Source of the DNA: Epiperipatus broadwayi | Lineage: Eukaryota > Onychophora > Udeonychophora > Euonychophora > Peripatidae | Assembly (NCBI GenBank): GCA_028023455.1 | Contig: JAQFVV010012400.1 | Span: 14,453,748-14,517,747 of the forward strand | Length of the DNA stretch: 64,000 nt | Direction of reading: 5' to 3' | Part shown: positions 47,111 to 59,479 of the stretch, piece by piece | Numbering within the stretch: the stretch's first letter is position 1 | How the letters are laid out: every line of letters begins with the position of its first letter | Notes under the pieces: model-generated | What the model was told of the DNA's origin: nothing | Database searches by the model: none | What the model saw: only the letters and a program-made list of their open reading frames with translations | Translations under genes and position numbers: made by a program

Positions 47111-50100
47111 TTTTTCACAATATTAAAACAGTACAGAGTAACCAGTTCATACAAATAATAAATATTTTTAAATAATCAAATGGCTTTATTATTCAAGAGT
47201 TCATAAAAAATTCAAGTGCCAGAAGTGCTAAAATTGGCATCAATATTTCAGGGTATTCGTTTGTAAACTTAATTCTCATCACACACAAAAAGTAATTCCG
47301 AACTAAGATTATAAGTGATTCATATAAGAATGTCAGTACCTATTATCCTCAATTAGATCACAAATGGAACAGCTACAATAAAAAGTGAATGAAACTATGA
47401 AAAGGATATAAAAGCACCCAAAAGTCAAACCAAATTGATTAAATAGATCCTAAAAGGATTCCAAATAAAATACTTTATATGCTGAGATGTCTGCATGAAA
47501 CATAAAGAGAAATCTGGTAGGCATATGTTGTTGAGTGATCAACTATTATTAATATGAATGAATAAAAAATATTAAACAAGATATACTAATGAAATATTAA
47601 AAAAATTCTTACATAAAATTTTATGACCCTGAATAGGAAAAGTAAATGAAAAACACAATTAAGATTTTTAAAAAATCATATTCCTCCTAATGCATTTTTC
47701 ACAATGGTTTATTTAAATTCTTAAAATCGTTTTGACGGCTTAGATTTCTTCAAATCTCATATAATCTTTTGAAGAATGTCATAATACACTATTGTCACCA
47801 TTTAGCTGATCAATGATAAAAAATATGTTAAGAGTTTCTATATATTAACTTAAATGACTAAAGACAATAAAGTAAAAAAAAAACCATTTATTTTTCTTAG
47901 AGATCCCCTCTATGGGTTAAATGAAGTGACAAACTCAGAATTAAAAGATTATAGAATCAAGACTCCTAGCTAAGTAACAGAAATACAAAATTTGGTCTAA
48001 ATTAATTGAATGTTTTTAAATGTTCAAACGTCATGATTCCCAAGCAATTAATCAAATAGAATCAGTAATCTTTTTTAATAGTGAAATTGCAGAGTTTATG
48101 AAAATGGTTGAATCATCAGCTGGATTCTCAACTAAGGAATGCAAAAAAAAATCTTAGATTGTTCTTATGAATGGAATTACTGTTTTTTCTCTCATCTCTT
48201 TGATGACTGAACATCACCTGATCTTAAGCAACTGACCCAGACAAAAAAAAAATAATTATATGCTTATAAGTGTTTAGTACCTAACTTTTTATAATAAAAT
48301 ACTTTTGACATAGATTGTCACATATTTGATTATTGAGAAGCTATTTGACAAATTGAAATATGTCTTTTTTCCACCAATATATATATATGTAGTAAATAAT
48401 CACAAAATTTTTGCCTTATTATAATTTGGAAAATAAAATTCATCACTGTAAATTTTTTGTTTTATGACTAGTATTGCATCATGAATTTTAGATTTTATCA
48501 TACTATAAGTAACAGATTCAAGACATAAAGGTTATTGAATTATTTCCTAGCTGGAAAAAAAAAAAAATTGAAAAAACTATAATATTCAGCCTGAAGTAAT
48601 AATGACTAAATGAGAGATAATATAAAGAATTAGATAAATACATTCAGGCATACAGTATTTTTTCAACTTCAATAGGTTAAAGATCAAAGCATCGCCAAAA
48701 ATCAAATTTATTTTGGCTGAGAAAAACAATATTTATAAAAACACATATTAGTATTTATAAAATGTAAATGCAGCAAAACTTTTTTTAAAAAAAATCTTGG
48801 TTTGAAAAGATTATATAGTTTATATCTTCATTTTTGTTGATAAAATAGTTCAAAGCAAGAAAAAAGGGTCAATCCCTGTTGAGATGGAATATGATAAATT
48901 TTATTTATAACCAGGCAATGTATTATTCACTAACCCATTAAAATTTTAGTAAAATTCTCACAAATAGCATAAGCAAAAATTTCAATAAACACTGCAGATA
49001 TGATTTTTATTCAAGAATGAGAAAAGGTACATAGTATGTAAAACAAACATTAGCAGATGAAAAAAAAAAGCATATGGGTGAAATGTTGCCTGTATTAAAA
49101 TGTTAACATAATTACTAATAATTTTTATTAAGAAACTAGGATCTTATTTACTATCCAGTGAAGGCACTTCTAATTAGAATGATCACATTTGATGTGATGG
49201 TGAGAACATTATTTCTGCATTTTCTGAGGGGGGGGGGGAGAGAAAGCCATACATTATAAATACAAAATTAAATTATAAAAACTTATCTGAAACAAAGCTT
49301 ATTCATTTTGTTATTAGTCTATCACATTTGTTTTCAATCGATTGTCTTTAGTCATTGGCAATTCTGTATGGCTCTATCCATACCTATATACTTTTATTAC
49401 AGGGCTAATAATTTAAAAAGTTTCAGCTTTAAATAAAACGAAAGCATTCTTATATGCAGTAAATTTTTATAATTCAATTTATTACATTCCAACAATTAAC
49501 AATGATTCTCTATGTTTTCTGGATATGGAGAAATTCTTATAATTCATTTCCTGTTATTTTATTTCCTAAATTGCACTCCTCAGATCAAAAAAGCTATATT
49601 GAGAAGTCACAAAGAATTAATTTACCATATCAAATTTGGATCAAGTAAAACTAAAAAAAATTTCAGGTTTTAATGAAGTTTAGGATTTTGTTTATAATAA
49701 GCCAATCTATAGAATAAATATTAAATAATGGTAAATAAATATATACTATATATCTATTCTTATCTGATAGATAAATCAGCAATGAAAGTCACTCAAAAAG
49801 TATCATTAGCAAGGAATGTTGTTTGCATTTTATCTCTATGGAGGATTGCTAGACTTTTACTTTACAAAGGGTTATTTTATTCACAACGCTGTTCACAATT
49901 GCAAATTTATAAGATTTACCAATTAATAAATAAGTATCATTCTAGGGCTGGCTTTTTATGTCGTATGTCGGCATTACAAAATTTTTAAAATTAATCATTA
50001 AAAAATTCCATTCTGGTTTCTTAATTCAATAAAAAATATCGGCTTTTTAAAATAGATATAACTTCATATGCACTTAGTAAAAAAGAGGTTGACAATATAT

Positions 50101-50640
50101 ACCGTATAATCATTATCGCTTAAAAAAATAAGTTGACAGCTGAAATGTAAATATAAAATAACATTCTGTTTTTAAATTCCAAACAAACAAACACAGATAT
50201 TATATAAATAAATTCATTTTTAATAAAATATATATTCTTTCGTATGAAAACAAATTGAACAACACTGTACACTTTTTTTTTTTTTAAAAAAAAAAGTCAA
50301 ATCGCCATTCATATTTTCAACATAAAAGGATACAGTTTATATAATGAAACATTCAAGAAAAAAAGTGTGCCCTTATTCGACCATCTCATTGATAAAAAAA
50401 CAATTTGTACATTTTTTAAACCCCTAATCGAATAAATTTTGCAATCATCCCTTTAAAGTAATAACTCGTTTCTTTACATATTAAAAGGGAGGAACCCTTA
50501 TTTTAAAAATAAACTCGACACGTTTTCTATTTACATGCTATTAAGGACGAATCCATTTAAAATAGGTAATGCCAGAAGCATGTGCGATATATTACACAGC
50601 ACATCCAATATCATATAAATGGTCGATGAGGGCGCAGTCT
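47111..50640. other. No gene seen
   Basis: AT-rich DNA with a dispersed repeat at about 47178-47290 (shared with 8191), and a G run at about 49229-49240. The frame at 49728-49988 (86 codons) has no recognisable domain and is not called. Confidence 0.4.
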
Positions 50641-50644
50641 CCGA

Positions 50645-50842
50645 TTACTTGCAAAAGGGATGAATTAAAGTTAAACGACGAACGGTTTTAAAATATGATC
50701 CAATTAAATACGGCATCAAAAACAATACACAAGAAGTCAATGTAATGTTGACATTACTACACACTTCTTTGGCAAAGGTCCAATAACTATCTTCCGCGGT
50801 GATTTTGGAATTTTGAGCTTTATTTTCCATACCCATATACAA
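50645..50842 (-). CDS. Possible single-pass membrane microprotein (65 aa), unrecognised
   Basis: I do not recognise this protein. It is a short ORF with Mets at 1, 3 and 5; Met5 has G at -3 and G at +4, so a 61-aa product is plausible. Residues 6-30 are polar (ITAEDSYWTFAKEVCSNVN leads into the membrane span), 33-51 form one hydrophobic segment (ITLTSCVLFLMPYLIGSYF), and the tail is basic (KTVRRLTLIHPFCK). The positive-inside rule would put the C-terminus in the cytosol. For its surroundings the ORF is unusually rich in CpG (CACCGCGGAA, CCGTTCGTCG). It lies about 1 kb downstream of HEXIM on the same strand, so it could be a separate small gene, a second cistron, an exon of something larger, or chance. 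The length is near that expected by chance in this window, which limits confidence. Confidence 0.3.
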   Translation of the reverse strand: MYMGMENKAQNSKITAEDSYWTFAKEVCSNVNITLTSCVLFLMPYLIGSYFKTVRRLTLIHPFCK

Positions 50843-51835
50843 CTCTTTTTATCGTGTTATGAGTGCTGTTTAGAATATCCCTTTTGCAAATAATTTTACA
50901 TGCGAAAATGATAAACAATTCTATACATATAGCGGATATACCAAGTCTTTTTTTTCTTTCCCAGATTACTTTTTAATAATTACACCTGGAGCATATTTTT
51001 TGGAATTCGCATGTGAATATGAATGTTTCCAAATTTATCTTTGGTTTACTTCTTTATCAGTAAAAACTGGTTGTCAATAAATAAAACAGGGAGGGAAAAA
51101 GGAAAGAACATCCACACTATTTATCATCGTCATTTAAAAAATAAATTTGTATAAAAATATATTTAAAAATAATAAAAAAGAAACCAATCTACGACGTTAA
51201 AATATTTTCTTTTAATTCTCTAATATATAAATATTTTATTCGCTATTTTTTTTCTTTCTATTTTTTATTGCCATTTTAAATTACAATCTTTTTCTTTCCC
51301 TTTTCAATTATGGATAAAATATATACATGATTTTATTAACTACATCTATTAGTAAACAAATAAACAAAAAAGACAGTACATAAAATTCTAAATATTTTTA
51401 ATAAGAAAAACAAGTATTGATATTTTAAAATACAATACAAAGAGATCACAGTTTTCCAATTTTTTTTAAATCTTTTTTTTTTTATTCCAAAAAAAAAAAC
51501 AAAAAAACTTTTATATAGAAATAACAATATAAGTACGTAAAAAAATAATTTTTGAGACATGTAATATGGGCGATAAACCTGAGTGAGTTTTCATATATTA
51601 CATTTGAGTAATAAAACTGGGATCTCTAGTTTTTTTCTTCAAAATAAAATAAAATTTGAACATTTTGTACAGAAAAAAAAAAGTAAAACAAATATATATA
51701 TATTATTCACAAAAATAACTTTTTGATTAAAAAAAACGATATACATATAATTGGGCCATGAAAAAATTCATAGCCACTAATAACAAAAAAAAAAAAAGAC
51801 TACAATTCTAATAATTACGAATACAAATTTTCTAT
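50843..51835 (-). other. Likely HEXIM 3' UTR / intergenic stretch
   Basis: AT-rich sequence downstream of the HEXIM stop, with long homopolymer runs and no recognisable transposon. Several minus-strand AATAAA hexamers occur (for example 51481-51486, 51332-51337 and 51235-51240), so the mRNA end is undecided. No coding signal larger than the candidate at 50645-50842 is visible. Confidence 0.35.
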
Positions 51836-52693
51836 TTATGTTTCATCACTTTTTAGCGTTAGTGATGATAACGTTTCAATTCTACCACTATTCGATAGCA
51901 GAATCTCATTTTCTGCTTTAAGTTTTTCGACTAGGAGTCGGAGATTTAAGAGTTCATTTTGCTCGTGCGTTGATCTAGAAAATGAATATAAATCATCAGT
52001 GTCCGTCTGTACATCGCATTTAACAATAGAGTGAAGTTTATTCTCTATTGTTACCTTTCCATATTGTTTAACCATATCTTCAAAACGGCTTTCCAAAGCA
52101 ATATATTCCAGGACCAGATCTGATTTAGTCATTGAATGAAGTCTTTCTGCATGAGTCCTTTCATATTCCTCTGAAAATTCCTTCTGTAAAAACGTAATTT
52201 CGTCTTCTGGCGAACTATAATACTCATCGGATGAATCCACACTGCCATCTCTATGTTGCCGGTGATTTGCTGAATCCAGATTCGGTTCCTGTACATTATG
52301 ATCTTCCATTAAAAACTGAGTAGTATTATACGGAGCAACAGGTTGTCCATGTGCAAATCTTTCAGCTCGTACGCGATTCGCTCGCTTTGTCTCGCGATCT
52401 TCTAATTCTCCTCTTTCCTGCCATGTTAATTTATAATACGGTTTCCATTTTCGTTTTTTAGATTTCCCGCGCCGATGACGTTTTCTTTTCTCACCGCTTT
52501 CGAAATCTTTCTCTTTACCACTTAAAATTAACCTATTCGGACGACCACTAGATGGCTCTTCAGCCTTGCGAGGACTTCGTTCAGTTTCGGTACGCTCGTC
52601 ATCCCCTGACGTGCCATCCATTACTATCGAGTCAGTTGTTGTTTTTTCATCGTCACAAATAAATGCTGATTCTGTCGTTTTAGATTCATCCAT
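51836..52693 (-). CDS. HEXIM: HEXIM-family inhibitor of P-TEFb (285 aa, intronless)
   Basis: HEXIM proteins are nuclear RNA-binding dimers. On 7SK snRNA they bind cyclin T and inhibit CDK9, so they hold back RNA polymerase II pause release. Seen here: an acidic, Ser/Thr-rich N-terminus (1-65); a Lys/Arg-rich RNA-binding and nuclear-localisation motif (69-83) running into WKPYYKLTW (83-91); the hallmark PYNTTQFLMEDH (121-132), which holds the PYNT motif and the Phe that blocks CDK9; an acidic patch (153-165); and the cyclin T-binding coiled-coil region (about 171-268), starting FSEEYERTHAERL and ending in a Leu-rich heptad stretch with KAENEILL. Length is close to human HEXIM2 (286 aa, from memory) and shorter than HEXIM1. 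A single exon is also the human HEXIM1 arrangement. The start has a good context (A at -3, G at +4) and is the first Met before the conserved block. Odd: about 35 extra residues appear to separate the two coiled-coil segments. Its CpG content stands out from the surrounding DNA. Identity is very secure; which HEXIM paralogue is not meaningful outside vertebrates. Confidence 0.96.
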   Translation of the reverse strand: MDESKTTESAFICDDEKTTTDSIVMDGTSGDDERTETERSPRKAEEPSSGRPNRLILSGKEKDFESGEKRKRHRRGKSKKRKWKPYYKLTWQERGELEDRETKRANRVRAERFAHGQPVAPYNTTQFLMEDHNVQEPNLDSANHRQHRDGSVDSSDEYYSSPEDEITFLQKEFSEEYERTHAERLHSMTKSDLVLEYIALESRFEDMVKQYGKVTIENKLHSIVKCDVQTDTDDLYSFSRSTHEQNELLNLRLLVEKLKAENEILLSNSGRIETLSSLTLKSDET

Positions 52694-52870
52694 ATTAGTG
52701 TATCAATAATATTTTAAGAAATTATATGAAAAATTGTTCATAAAAATTCCTTTACAAAACAACATTCTTCCTCTACGACAGCTAACTAACAACTGCCTTG
52801 CCACTTCTTATAGTCAACGTTTTGTACGATCTTGGCGCATAAATTCATCCGCGTACAAAATATAATCCTA
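52694..52870 (-). promoter_or_regulatory. Probable HEXIM 5' UTR and core promoter region
   Basis: Directly upstream of the HEXIM start, and richer in G+C and CpG than the surroundings. Read on the minus strand it contains ACGCGG, ATGCGCCAAGATCG and an AACGTTGACTATAAGAAG stretch, which holds a weak TATA-like TATAAG. From about 52870 upward the sequence returns to very AT-rich DNA. The transcription start and any 5' UTR intron cannot be placed from sequence alone. Confidence 0.45.
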
Positions 52871-54210
52871 AAAACAAATTTATATTTTATTAATAGTATT
52901 TTTCAGAATAATAATTTTATTTGATGGACATTAATTTAAATATTAAAAATATAAATGAATATAAATATAGGTAGTAAATTTAAGTTTTTTTTAGCACAAT
53001 AAAAAATTAACAAAATAAATGGAAGAATATTAAAAATAATAAGGAATTAAATCCTTGTTGATCATTCTAATTTTTAATTGGTGAAAATGTAAAGTTATAT
53101 AAAAAATTTTTTTTTTACAAAATTTATTAGTTTTAAAAATTCATCATTATTAAAAAGACATTCCATTTTTATTTTTAAAAATAAAAGTTAAATGGGTTCA
53201 AAAACGAATAAATGACCAATAAATTTATAAAAGTATTGGATGCCGGAATTTGAATTTTTGAAACGTTTGGGTTGTTTACGTTCTTTTGTGTCATTGAGTT
53301 TATATTAATTAACGTTTACTTATGTACTAATGATGTTTAAAATATTTTATAATTTTTTCATCTTTTCTTGTATTCCATTTGTATGTTAATGTTACTATTT
53401 GATTCCAATAGTTATTATTAAATTACAGATTTAAATGTTTTGTTTATTCATTAATTTAATTGAAATAATTAAAATGTATGACCTTGAAATATAAACATTA
53501 TATTTCAATAAACTTATTATTGAATGGTATAAATAAATTATGCATTCTTTATTTCAAATACAGTATATGATTTAGTAGGAAAAAAACAAAAAAAAGTTAT
53601 CAATTTTCCTCCATTATTGTTATAAGGACAAGTCATAAATCAATAGAAAATTGTTTATCCTAACAGAGCCATTATACATACAAAATAATACATAAAAATA
53701 TTAAATTATAGTGCTAATAAAGATTTAAGCTTCTATAAATTAATAAAAAATATTATATATTTAAAGCATTCTATAACTGCGTTGCAATATATATAAATGC
53801 TGAATGAAAATTAAAATTTTTAACTGAAGATAACGTTAATTTACACAGAAATAAATACTCAAAAATTAAATTTGTACTTATTTCAAATTTTTATTAACCA
53901 ATTGTCGTTTTCATATCGAATTGAATTTATTGAAATTTGAAGGCAATTTATTACTTGTTAATAATTTTAAAATAAACTATATAGGTATAATGAAATTGAC
54001 TATAGTATACATATTTCTACCTTCATGTACAATATTGATATAAAGATAAATATAACTACTAAAGAATGTATATTTTTAAAGATAATAACGTAAGTAGTAC
54101 ATATAAACACAAATTCTATTCCAAAAAATAAAAAACGAAATTTCTGTACACTTTGTGCTATTTTGAAATATTTTATTGCTTTTTTATATAATTCTGTCAA
54201 ATCCAGCATA
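52871..54210. other. No gene seen
   Basis: AT-rich intergenic DNA upstream of HEXIM; no exon-like sequence seen. The minus-strand frame at 54000-54293 is hydrophobic noise overlapping a hairpin. Confidence 0.45.
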
Positions 54211-54220
54211 TATATTTTTG

Positions 54221-54327
54221 ATATAATACACCATATACACCTTAATTGACACTCTACAATGCAGTTTAACATATGATTTATTTTTATCTGCATTGTAGAG
54301 TGTCAAGGTATATATGGTGTATTATAT
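54221..54327. repeat. Hairpin repeat (40-44 bp arms)
   Basis: Arms 54221-54264 and 54288-54327 share ataatacaccatata, gacactctacaatgcag and their complements. The loop is about 23 bases. Confidence 0.88.
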
Positions 54328-55057
54328 ATAATTCAGCAATGCAAATAAGGAGAAGTGGAAGGAAAATTTAATATATATATTTTTGTGATAAATGTATTTT
54401 TATAACTGTATGACATGTTAATATGTCACTTTTTTAAAAAATCAAAAAATTTTTTTTTGAATATATTTTGTGTAACTTGTCTTTCTGATTTTTGTTTGTT
54501 TTATATTTTAAATTAACTAATTTTGCAAATTAATTTTGTGCATTTTTTTTTTTTTTTTTAGCTTTTTTGTTTTTGTATCCCTGGATTTATTGCCATGAGT
54601 TCAATCCTATTCTGTTGGTAATGTCCATATTTATAATGGTTGTTCTAGTATGATAGTCTTTTTAAAATCTGTTCAGTCTTATTTATGATATGAATCTTAC
54701 TGTATCTATTCATCATCAAAGCTATTTCCTATATAGAGTGTAGTATGGTTACCACACAAGAATTCTGACCTTTCCTTGGCATTGGCTGTAATCCACAAGC
54801 TATTATTATTTGTTACTTCTAATTTTTTTCCATTCAATATATATATATATGTATTAGGAGGAATAATCAAGTTTTAAAAGAAGCTTAAAGAAGAACCAGG
54901 AAAATATTTTATAGCATTATGACATTATTTGAAACGATTGAGATTTTTTTTTTTTTAAATCTTTTGGAAGATTATTGGGCTTCACACAAATAGCTTTATT
55001 CGTTATCTATTTTATTTGACTGCATATATGCAGTTTTTTTTTATGAGTCTTGATTAT

Positions 55058-55343
55058 TCTTATTTAGTATTAATTCAAATTCTACAGATGTACATATAAT
55101 GGTCAAATATCCAATATAAAAATTATTTGTCCACAGTGTTATTATACATATATAATGTAATATTCAATCTAAATAAGACTGAAACAAACAACTAATTATA
55201 TTTCTTTAATTATCAAACCAGCTTTCATCTCTTATTGAGACCATTTCAACATATAAAAGCTTTAGTTTGATAATTAAAGAATTATAATTATAATTGGTTT
55301 CTTTCAATCTTATTTAGATTGATTATGATATTCTACAGATGTA
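55058..55343. mobile_element. Hairpin element with direct flanking repeats
   Basis: Inner arms at about 55165-55218 and 55264-55320 share aatctaaataagactgaaa, ttctttaattatcaaac and their complements. Outside them, ttctacagatgta occurs at 55080-55092 and 55331-55343 as a 13-bp direct repeat, and cttatttag precedes both. The direct repeat might be a target duplication or part of the element. Confidence 0.7.
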
Positions 55344-57410
55344 TTAACAATTATTATAATGATATCTGGAAATGAAATAAATGTACTTTTGTACTAGTAA
55401 AAAGATGTGGGAAATCTTAGCAAGTCTTTTTTTTTTTTTAGCTTGTTGTCACTGTTACAAATACTCTTGAGAAGATTTATGCAAGTGTTTAATTCTATCA
55501 GATTAAGATATAACATGAAAGAATTTCATATTCTGAAACACTGAGTTATGAGATAATATAAGGAATTTTTTGAGTGTCTTGTTCTTTTCATTAAAAATTG
55601 TTTGGATTTTATTGAAAATTACTTTTCATTATTATTTTAAAAATGTATGATAGAAGTCATATTGGGCAATGATTCTGGATGTTATCAATATTTTTCTTTC
55701 TTTAAAAAAAAAAAAAAATGTTAGTTCTAATCTACAAATATTCTGCCTTTATAGAAATAATCTATTAGCCCTCCTTGTTAAGAGCTTGATATAATCCTAA
55801 TTGTATTCACAATGCTATTTTTATGATTTAGAGTTTTTCAATTTCACTTTATACAATCATTAACTTTAGGTTGATTGATTTTTAGTTTTGATGAACAGAA
55901 ATCTCTGGAGGATTACTGTTAAAGGTAGGTAATATCATTTGTTTTGTACTATTGTTTTGTTCTTTTATGGGATTAATAATCCCCTTTATATTTCTTTATT
56001 AGAAATTTACTAACAAAATCTGCAATCTAGATTATTGATTTTTAAATTTTTAAAATCTCAAGCAATTATAAATTTTAGCTTATAATCTTTTATTTTACTC
56101 TATTTTAGCCTTTTAATTTCACCAGTATTTTCTTTTTGATTCCAATTTTTTTTCAATTTAACTATGAATAGTTAGATATAACATTTTAATTGTTTTACAT
56201 AATTTGAAAAACTCCACTGTACATTTTTTTTTTGTTAGACTTATAAGAGAGAGAGATCATGTGAATATATGTGAAAGTATATCTTTTTTATAGTTTCAAT
56301 ATTCTTTGACTTTTTTTTTTTTGCAATCTATATTTTGTGTATAGTATATATATATTATTTAAATTAATTTTAAGGATCATGAAGGAAATATCCAAAGTTA
56401 GCTACACTTCTTGATTTATTTTCTTGGTATACAAATATTCAAGAAAATTTAAATAAATGTACAAACATGGTTAAAAGTCCTGCTCAACTAGGTGGGGAAT
56501 GGACATTGTTAGATTATTGGAATCTTTAGAATTCTAATTTAAAATATTTTTTTATATTGTTTTGTAAATATATTTATATATAATTTACAAAAAAATGTTT
56601 GTAATAAGTTTAATCATTTTTATGTACATGTATGTATTTTGTTAATTATATTTATTGTAATGTAAATAATATTCATTGGGTGGAGTAAAAAGAATCTTGA
56701 TAAGATTCCAATAAGAAATAAAAGCCAGGCTGATGAATTAAATAATTTTTTTTTATATTTACAGTGAGTTGTCCTTTTCACTTCTGTTTTAAATTGATTA
56801 TTTTAAATTTTATATATAAAAGGCAACACTGTGGACAAATTTTAACATTGAAATTTGACAATTTATAATAAATATGGGGTATCAGTGCATCACCCAAATT
56901 GCACTTGTCTTTCTTTCAATCTTACTGATTTGTTTCAAATCAAGCAGGAGTTTATAACTTCCAGAGAAGTCTAAAAAATATCCATCTACTTAATAATATT
57001 TTATTGTTATCCAGATCAGATATCAAAGGAAAATCTATAATTTACTGATAATTTTAAGAAATTTTTTGCTCTGATCTGATTTTAAATCCCAGGCCATTAA
57101 ACATAGCAGGCAAATGGAAAATTACTGCATCACAAATATAGTCCATTTTATTTTTTTATCATTTCTACCTAGAAGTTAAAAACTTGTGTATAATATTTAA
57201 TTCTAATCCATCTCTTTTTCATTCCTTATTTTATTTTAAAAGATCCCCAATCATCATCACATAAATGTATACCAACTCATAATTCTGATCTCCACAAATA
57301 TTGATTTAAGTAGGCCTGTGCTCAAAGAATCTTCAAACAGATCAAAGAATTTTTCCATTTCTCATTTTTCACAAGTTAGTGCATAGCAAATAACAACTAT
57401 CAGAATTAAT
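55344..57410. other. No gene seen
   Basis: AT-rich intergenic DNA with frequent poly-T runs. No ORF or named repeat. Confidence 0.5.
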
Positions 57411-57415
57411 GAAGT

Positions 57416-57660
57416 AATATTTCTGTTGTGTAATTTTCAGACCACCCCTCTCACATAAGATAGAGACTGGTTTCTCTCCACTTTTAATACCTTGTTGAGG
57501 GATGTAATCATAAGCAAACAGTGCTCATCAATTGGCCCAAATCATGTCTCTGGTCATATGTCTATGATTACATCTCTCAACAAGGTGTTAAATGCATATA
57601 GAAACCAGACCATACCTTGCGTGAACTTGGTGTTGTGAAAATTACACTATAGAAATATTC
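57416..57660. mobile_element. Hairpin element, possible F2 relative
   Basis: Arms 57416-57513 and 57563-57660 share aatatttct, ttgtgtaattttca, gactggtttct, taccttgttgagggatgtaa and their complements. The loop reads gtgctcatcaattggcccaa, which resembles the F2 arm sequence cagcacttatccattgggcc at about 6938. Confidence 0.8.
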
Positions 57661-58900
57661 ATTAAGTAGATAATCTCTAGTCTAATGAATGGCTAATAAA
57701 ACTTATTAACAACTATTAGAGTTTTTTTATTTTTCTATTTAGTTGAAGATGTTCTCATTTATTTGTTTATTAAACTTTTTTTAAGTCAGTGATAGATAAT
57801 GACATTATCATTGATGATGTTATTATTCAGTGATATCTTCCTATTAACCATCATCTTAACTGCCTTTGGACAACAATATATCTCATATTTCTCATCTTTG
57901 ATGCTTTACACAGTACATATTTTTCATAAAATTTCAGCATCAAAAGCTAGATACATTCTTTACATTATCAAATATATTATTGATATATACTCATGAAAAG
58001 CAAATGCAAATTATTATAGGTTCCATTATTTTCTTGTTATTATTCTCTATTTTCAGAATTATTTATAATCCCAAAGTTGAAAGAAATAAAGCATTTCTTA
58101 ACGAAATAACCATTCTTGCTTTAAAAATCCTATAAGGTAAATAACTCATTAAACTGTCAACAGCTTTCAAAAAGTATTATCCAATGTTGAATCACAAGCA
58201 ATGATTAATTATTTGCAATCATATATGCATACAAAAATGTTAAGTATCTTTTTCAATTTTTTTTTGACTATCTACTTTTTAATAACTAGTTATTCCTTAA
58301 TAATGTTTGTCTTTTTGTGAGTTGTTTTTAATTAAAAAATACAATACTAACTTATTTGGTATTAGTTTGTGGTTTTCAAATTGATTCATATTTATCTATC
58401 TGTATATGTGTCAGCAATCAGTAAGCATTGATAATATAAATTATCTACTGTAAATTTGATTTCACAAGTAAGCTGTCTTTCTGATATTTAAGAAGCTTTT
58501 CCATCAAAAATAATATTCAATGGACTATCTACAGTATTTTTTATGAAGTTGTATGAATTGGCTAATATATATCTACATCTTTTGTTTTATATAAATAAAC
58601 ACAAAGATATTCTCAGATTTTTACATTATATTTTTAATATTATCATTTTGTGATTGAAGAATATATATTTTGCTAAACAGAGATCATACCACATCTGATA
58701 CACAAAGATGATGTAGTTTCTCCAAATTAAAATGGTTGCAGTAACTATTTGCTAGAAAGGCTTAGTAAAAAAAAAAAAGTTATAAAAATACTGTTTGTCT
58801 AAAGATTTGTAATGATAGCATTTTATTTGTAATTATATATTCGGCTATTTCCATTGTCTAGTATTAATTGTTAAATATCTTTAGAAAAATTTTATTTAAT
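57661..58900. other. No gene seen
   Basis: AT-rich intergenic DNA. The 65-codon frame at 57799-57996 is hydrophobic and unsupported. Confidence 0.5.
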
Positions 58901-58919
58901 TTTTCAAAAAATTCAATTT

Positions 58920-59095
58920 TAGTAATAGCATACAGATTAGTATATAACACAGATTAGTATATAATACCAATCTGAATGCAATTACAGTTGAATATATTTG
59001 AAAAGTTAAATTCAGAATTTTTTTATGGACATTTAACAATTAATACTAGATGATGGAGATAATCCGTCATGCAATTACAAATTATGATATATTGA
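58920..59095. repeat. Diverged relative of the 6094-6358 foldback element
   Basis: ggacatttaacaattaatac followed by tagatgatggagataatccg then tcatgcaattac resembles the right arm at 6305-6355 (gacattcaacatttaatgat, gatggaaatagtccatc, tgattatcacat). A left-arm trace with agtaatagcatac and cagattagt precedes it, like the other's caagttagt. Confidence 0.45.
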
Positions 59096-59357
59096 ATTAT
59101 TTAGCAATGTTTAATACTTCAGTGTTAGAATATATATTTGTAATTTTTTTTTAGCATGTTGAAGCCAGTAGAAATGTCATATACTGATTTCATTCATTTA
59201 TCATGGTTTGCATTATAGTTTTTAAACAATCATTACTTTAGATTGGCAGATATTGTTTGTGTCTCATTTTCTTATATGGAATGAATATATATGATAAGAT
59301 TAAACTAAGCTATCCTTTTCATAGGATTTTTCACAAGTACTCATTATTTGTATTGCA

Positions 59358-59440
59358 TAGTTAGCACAATGTTTCATTCAAGAAATAAAAGTTTCTGAAC
59401 CAGTTATTAACTCAATCTCTATTACTTTGGTGCTTAAATA
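59358..59440 (+). repeat. tRNA-like SINE copy 2
   Basis: gttagcacaatg (59360-59371) as an A-box-like word, then attcaagaaataaaagtttc, tgaaccagttattaactc and a tail with ctttggtgcttaaatata. The order matches copies 1 and 3. Confidence 0.45.
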
Positions 59441-59479
59441 TATATGATGAAACTAATTCATACAATTATTGTCCTATAG

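Noticed and set aside
54000-54293. 97-codon minus-strand frame
   Set aside because: Hydrophobic translation of AT-rich DNA overlapping a hairpin; no domain.
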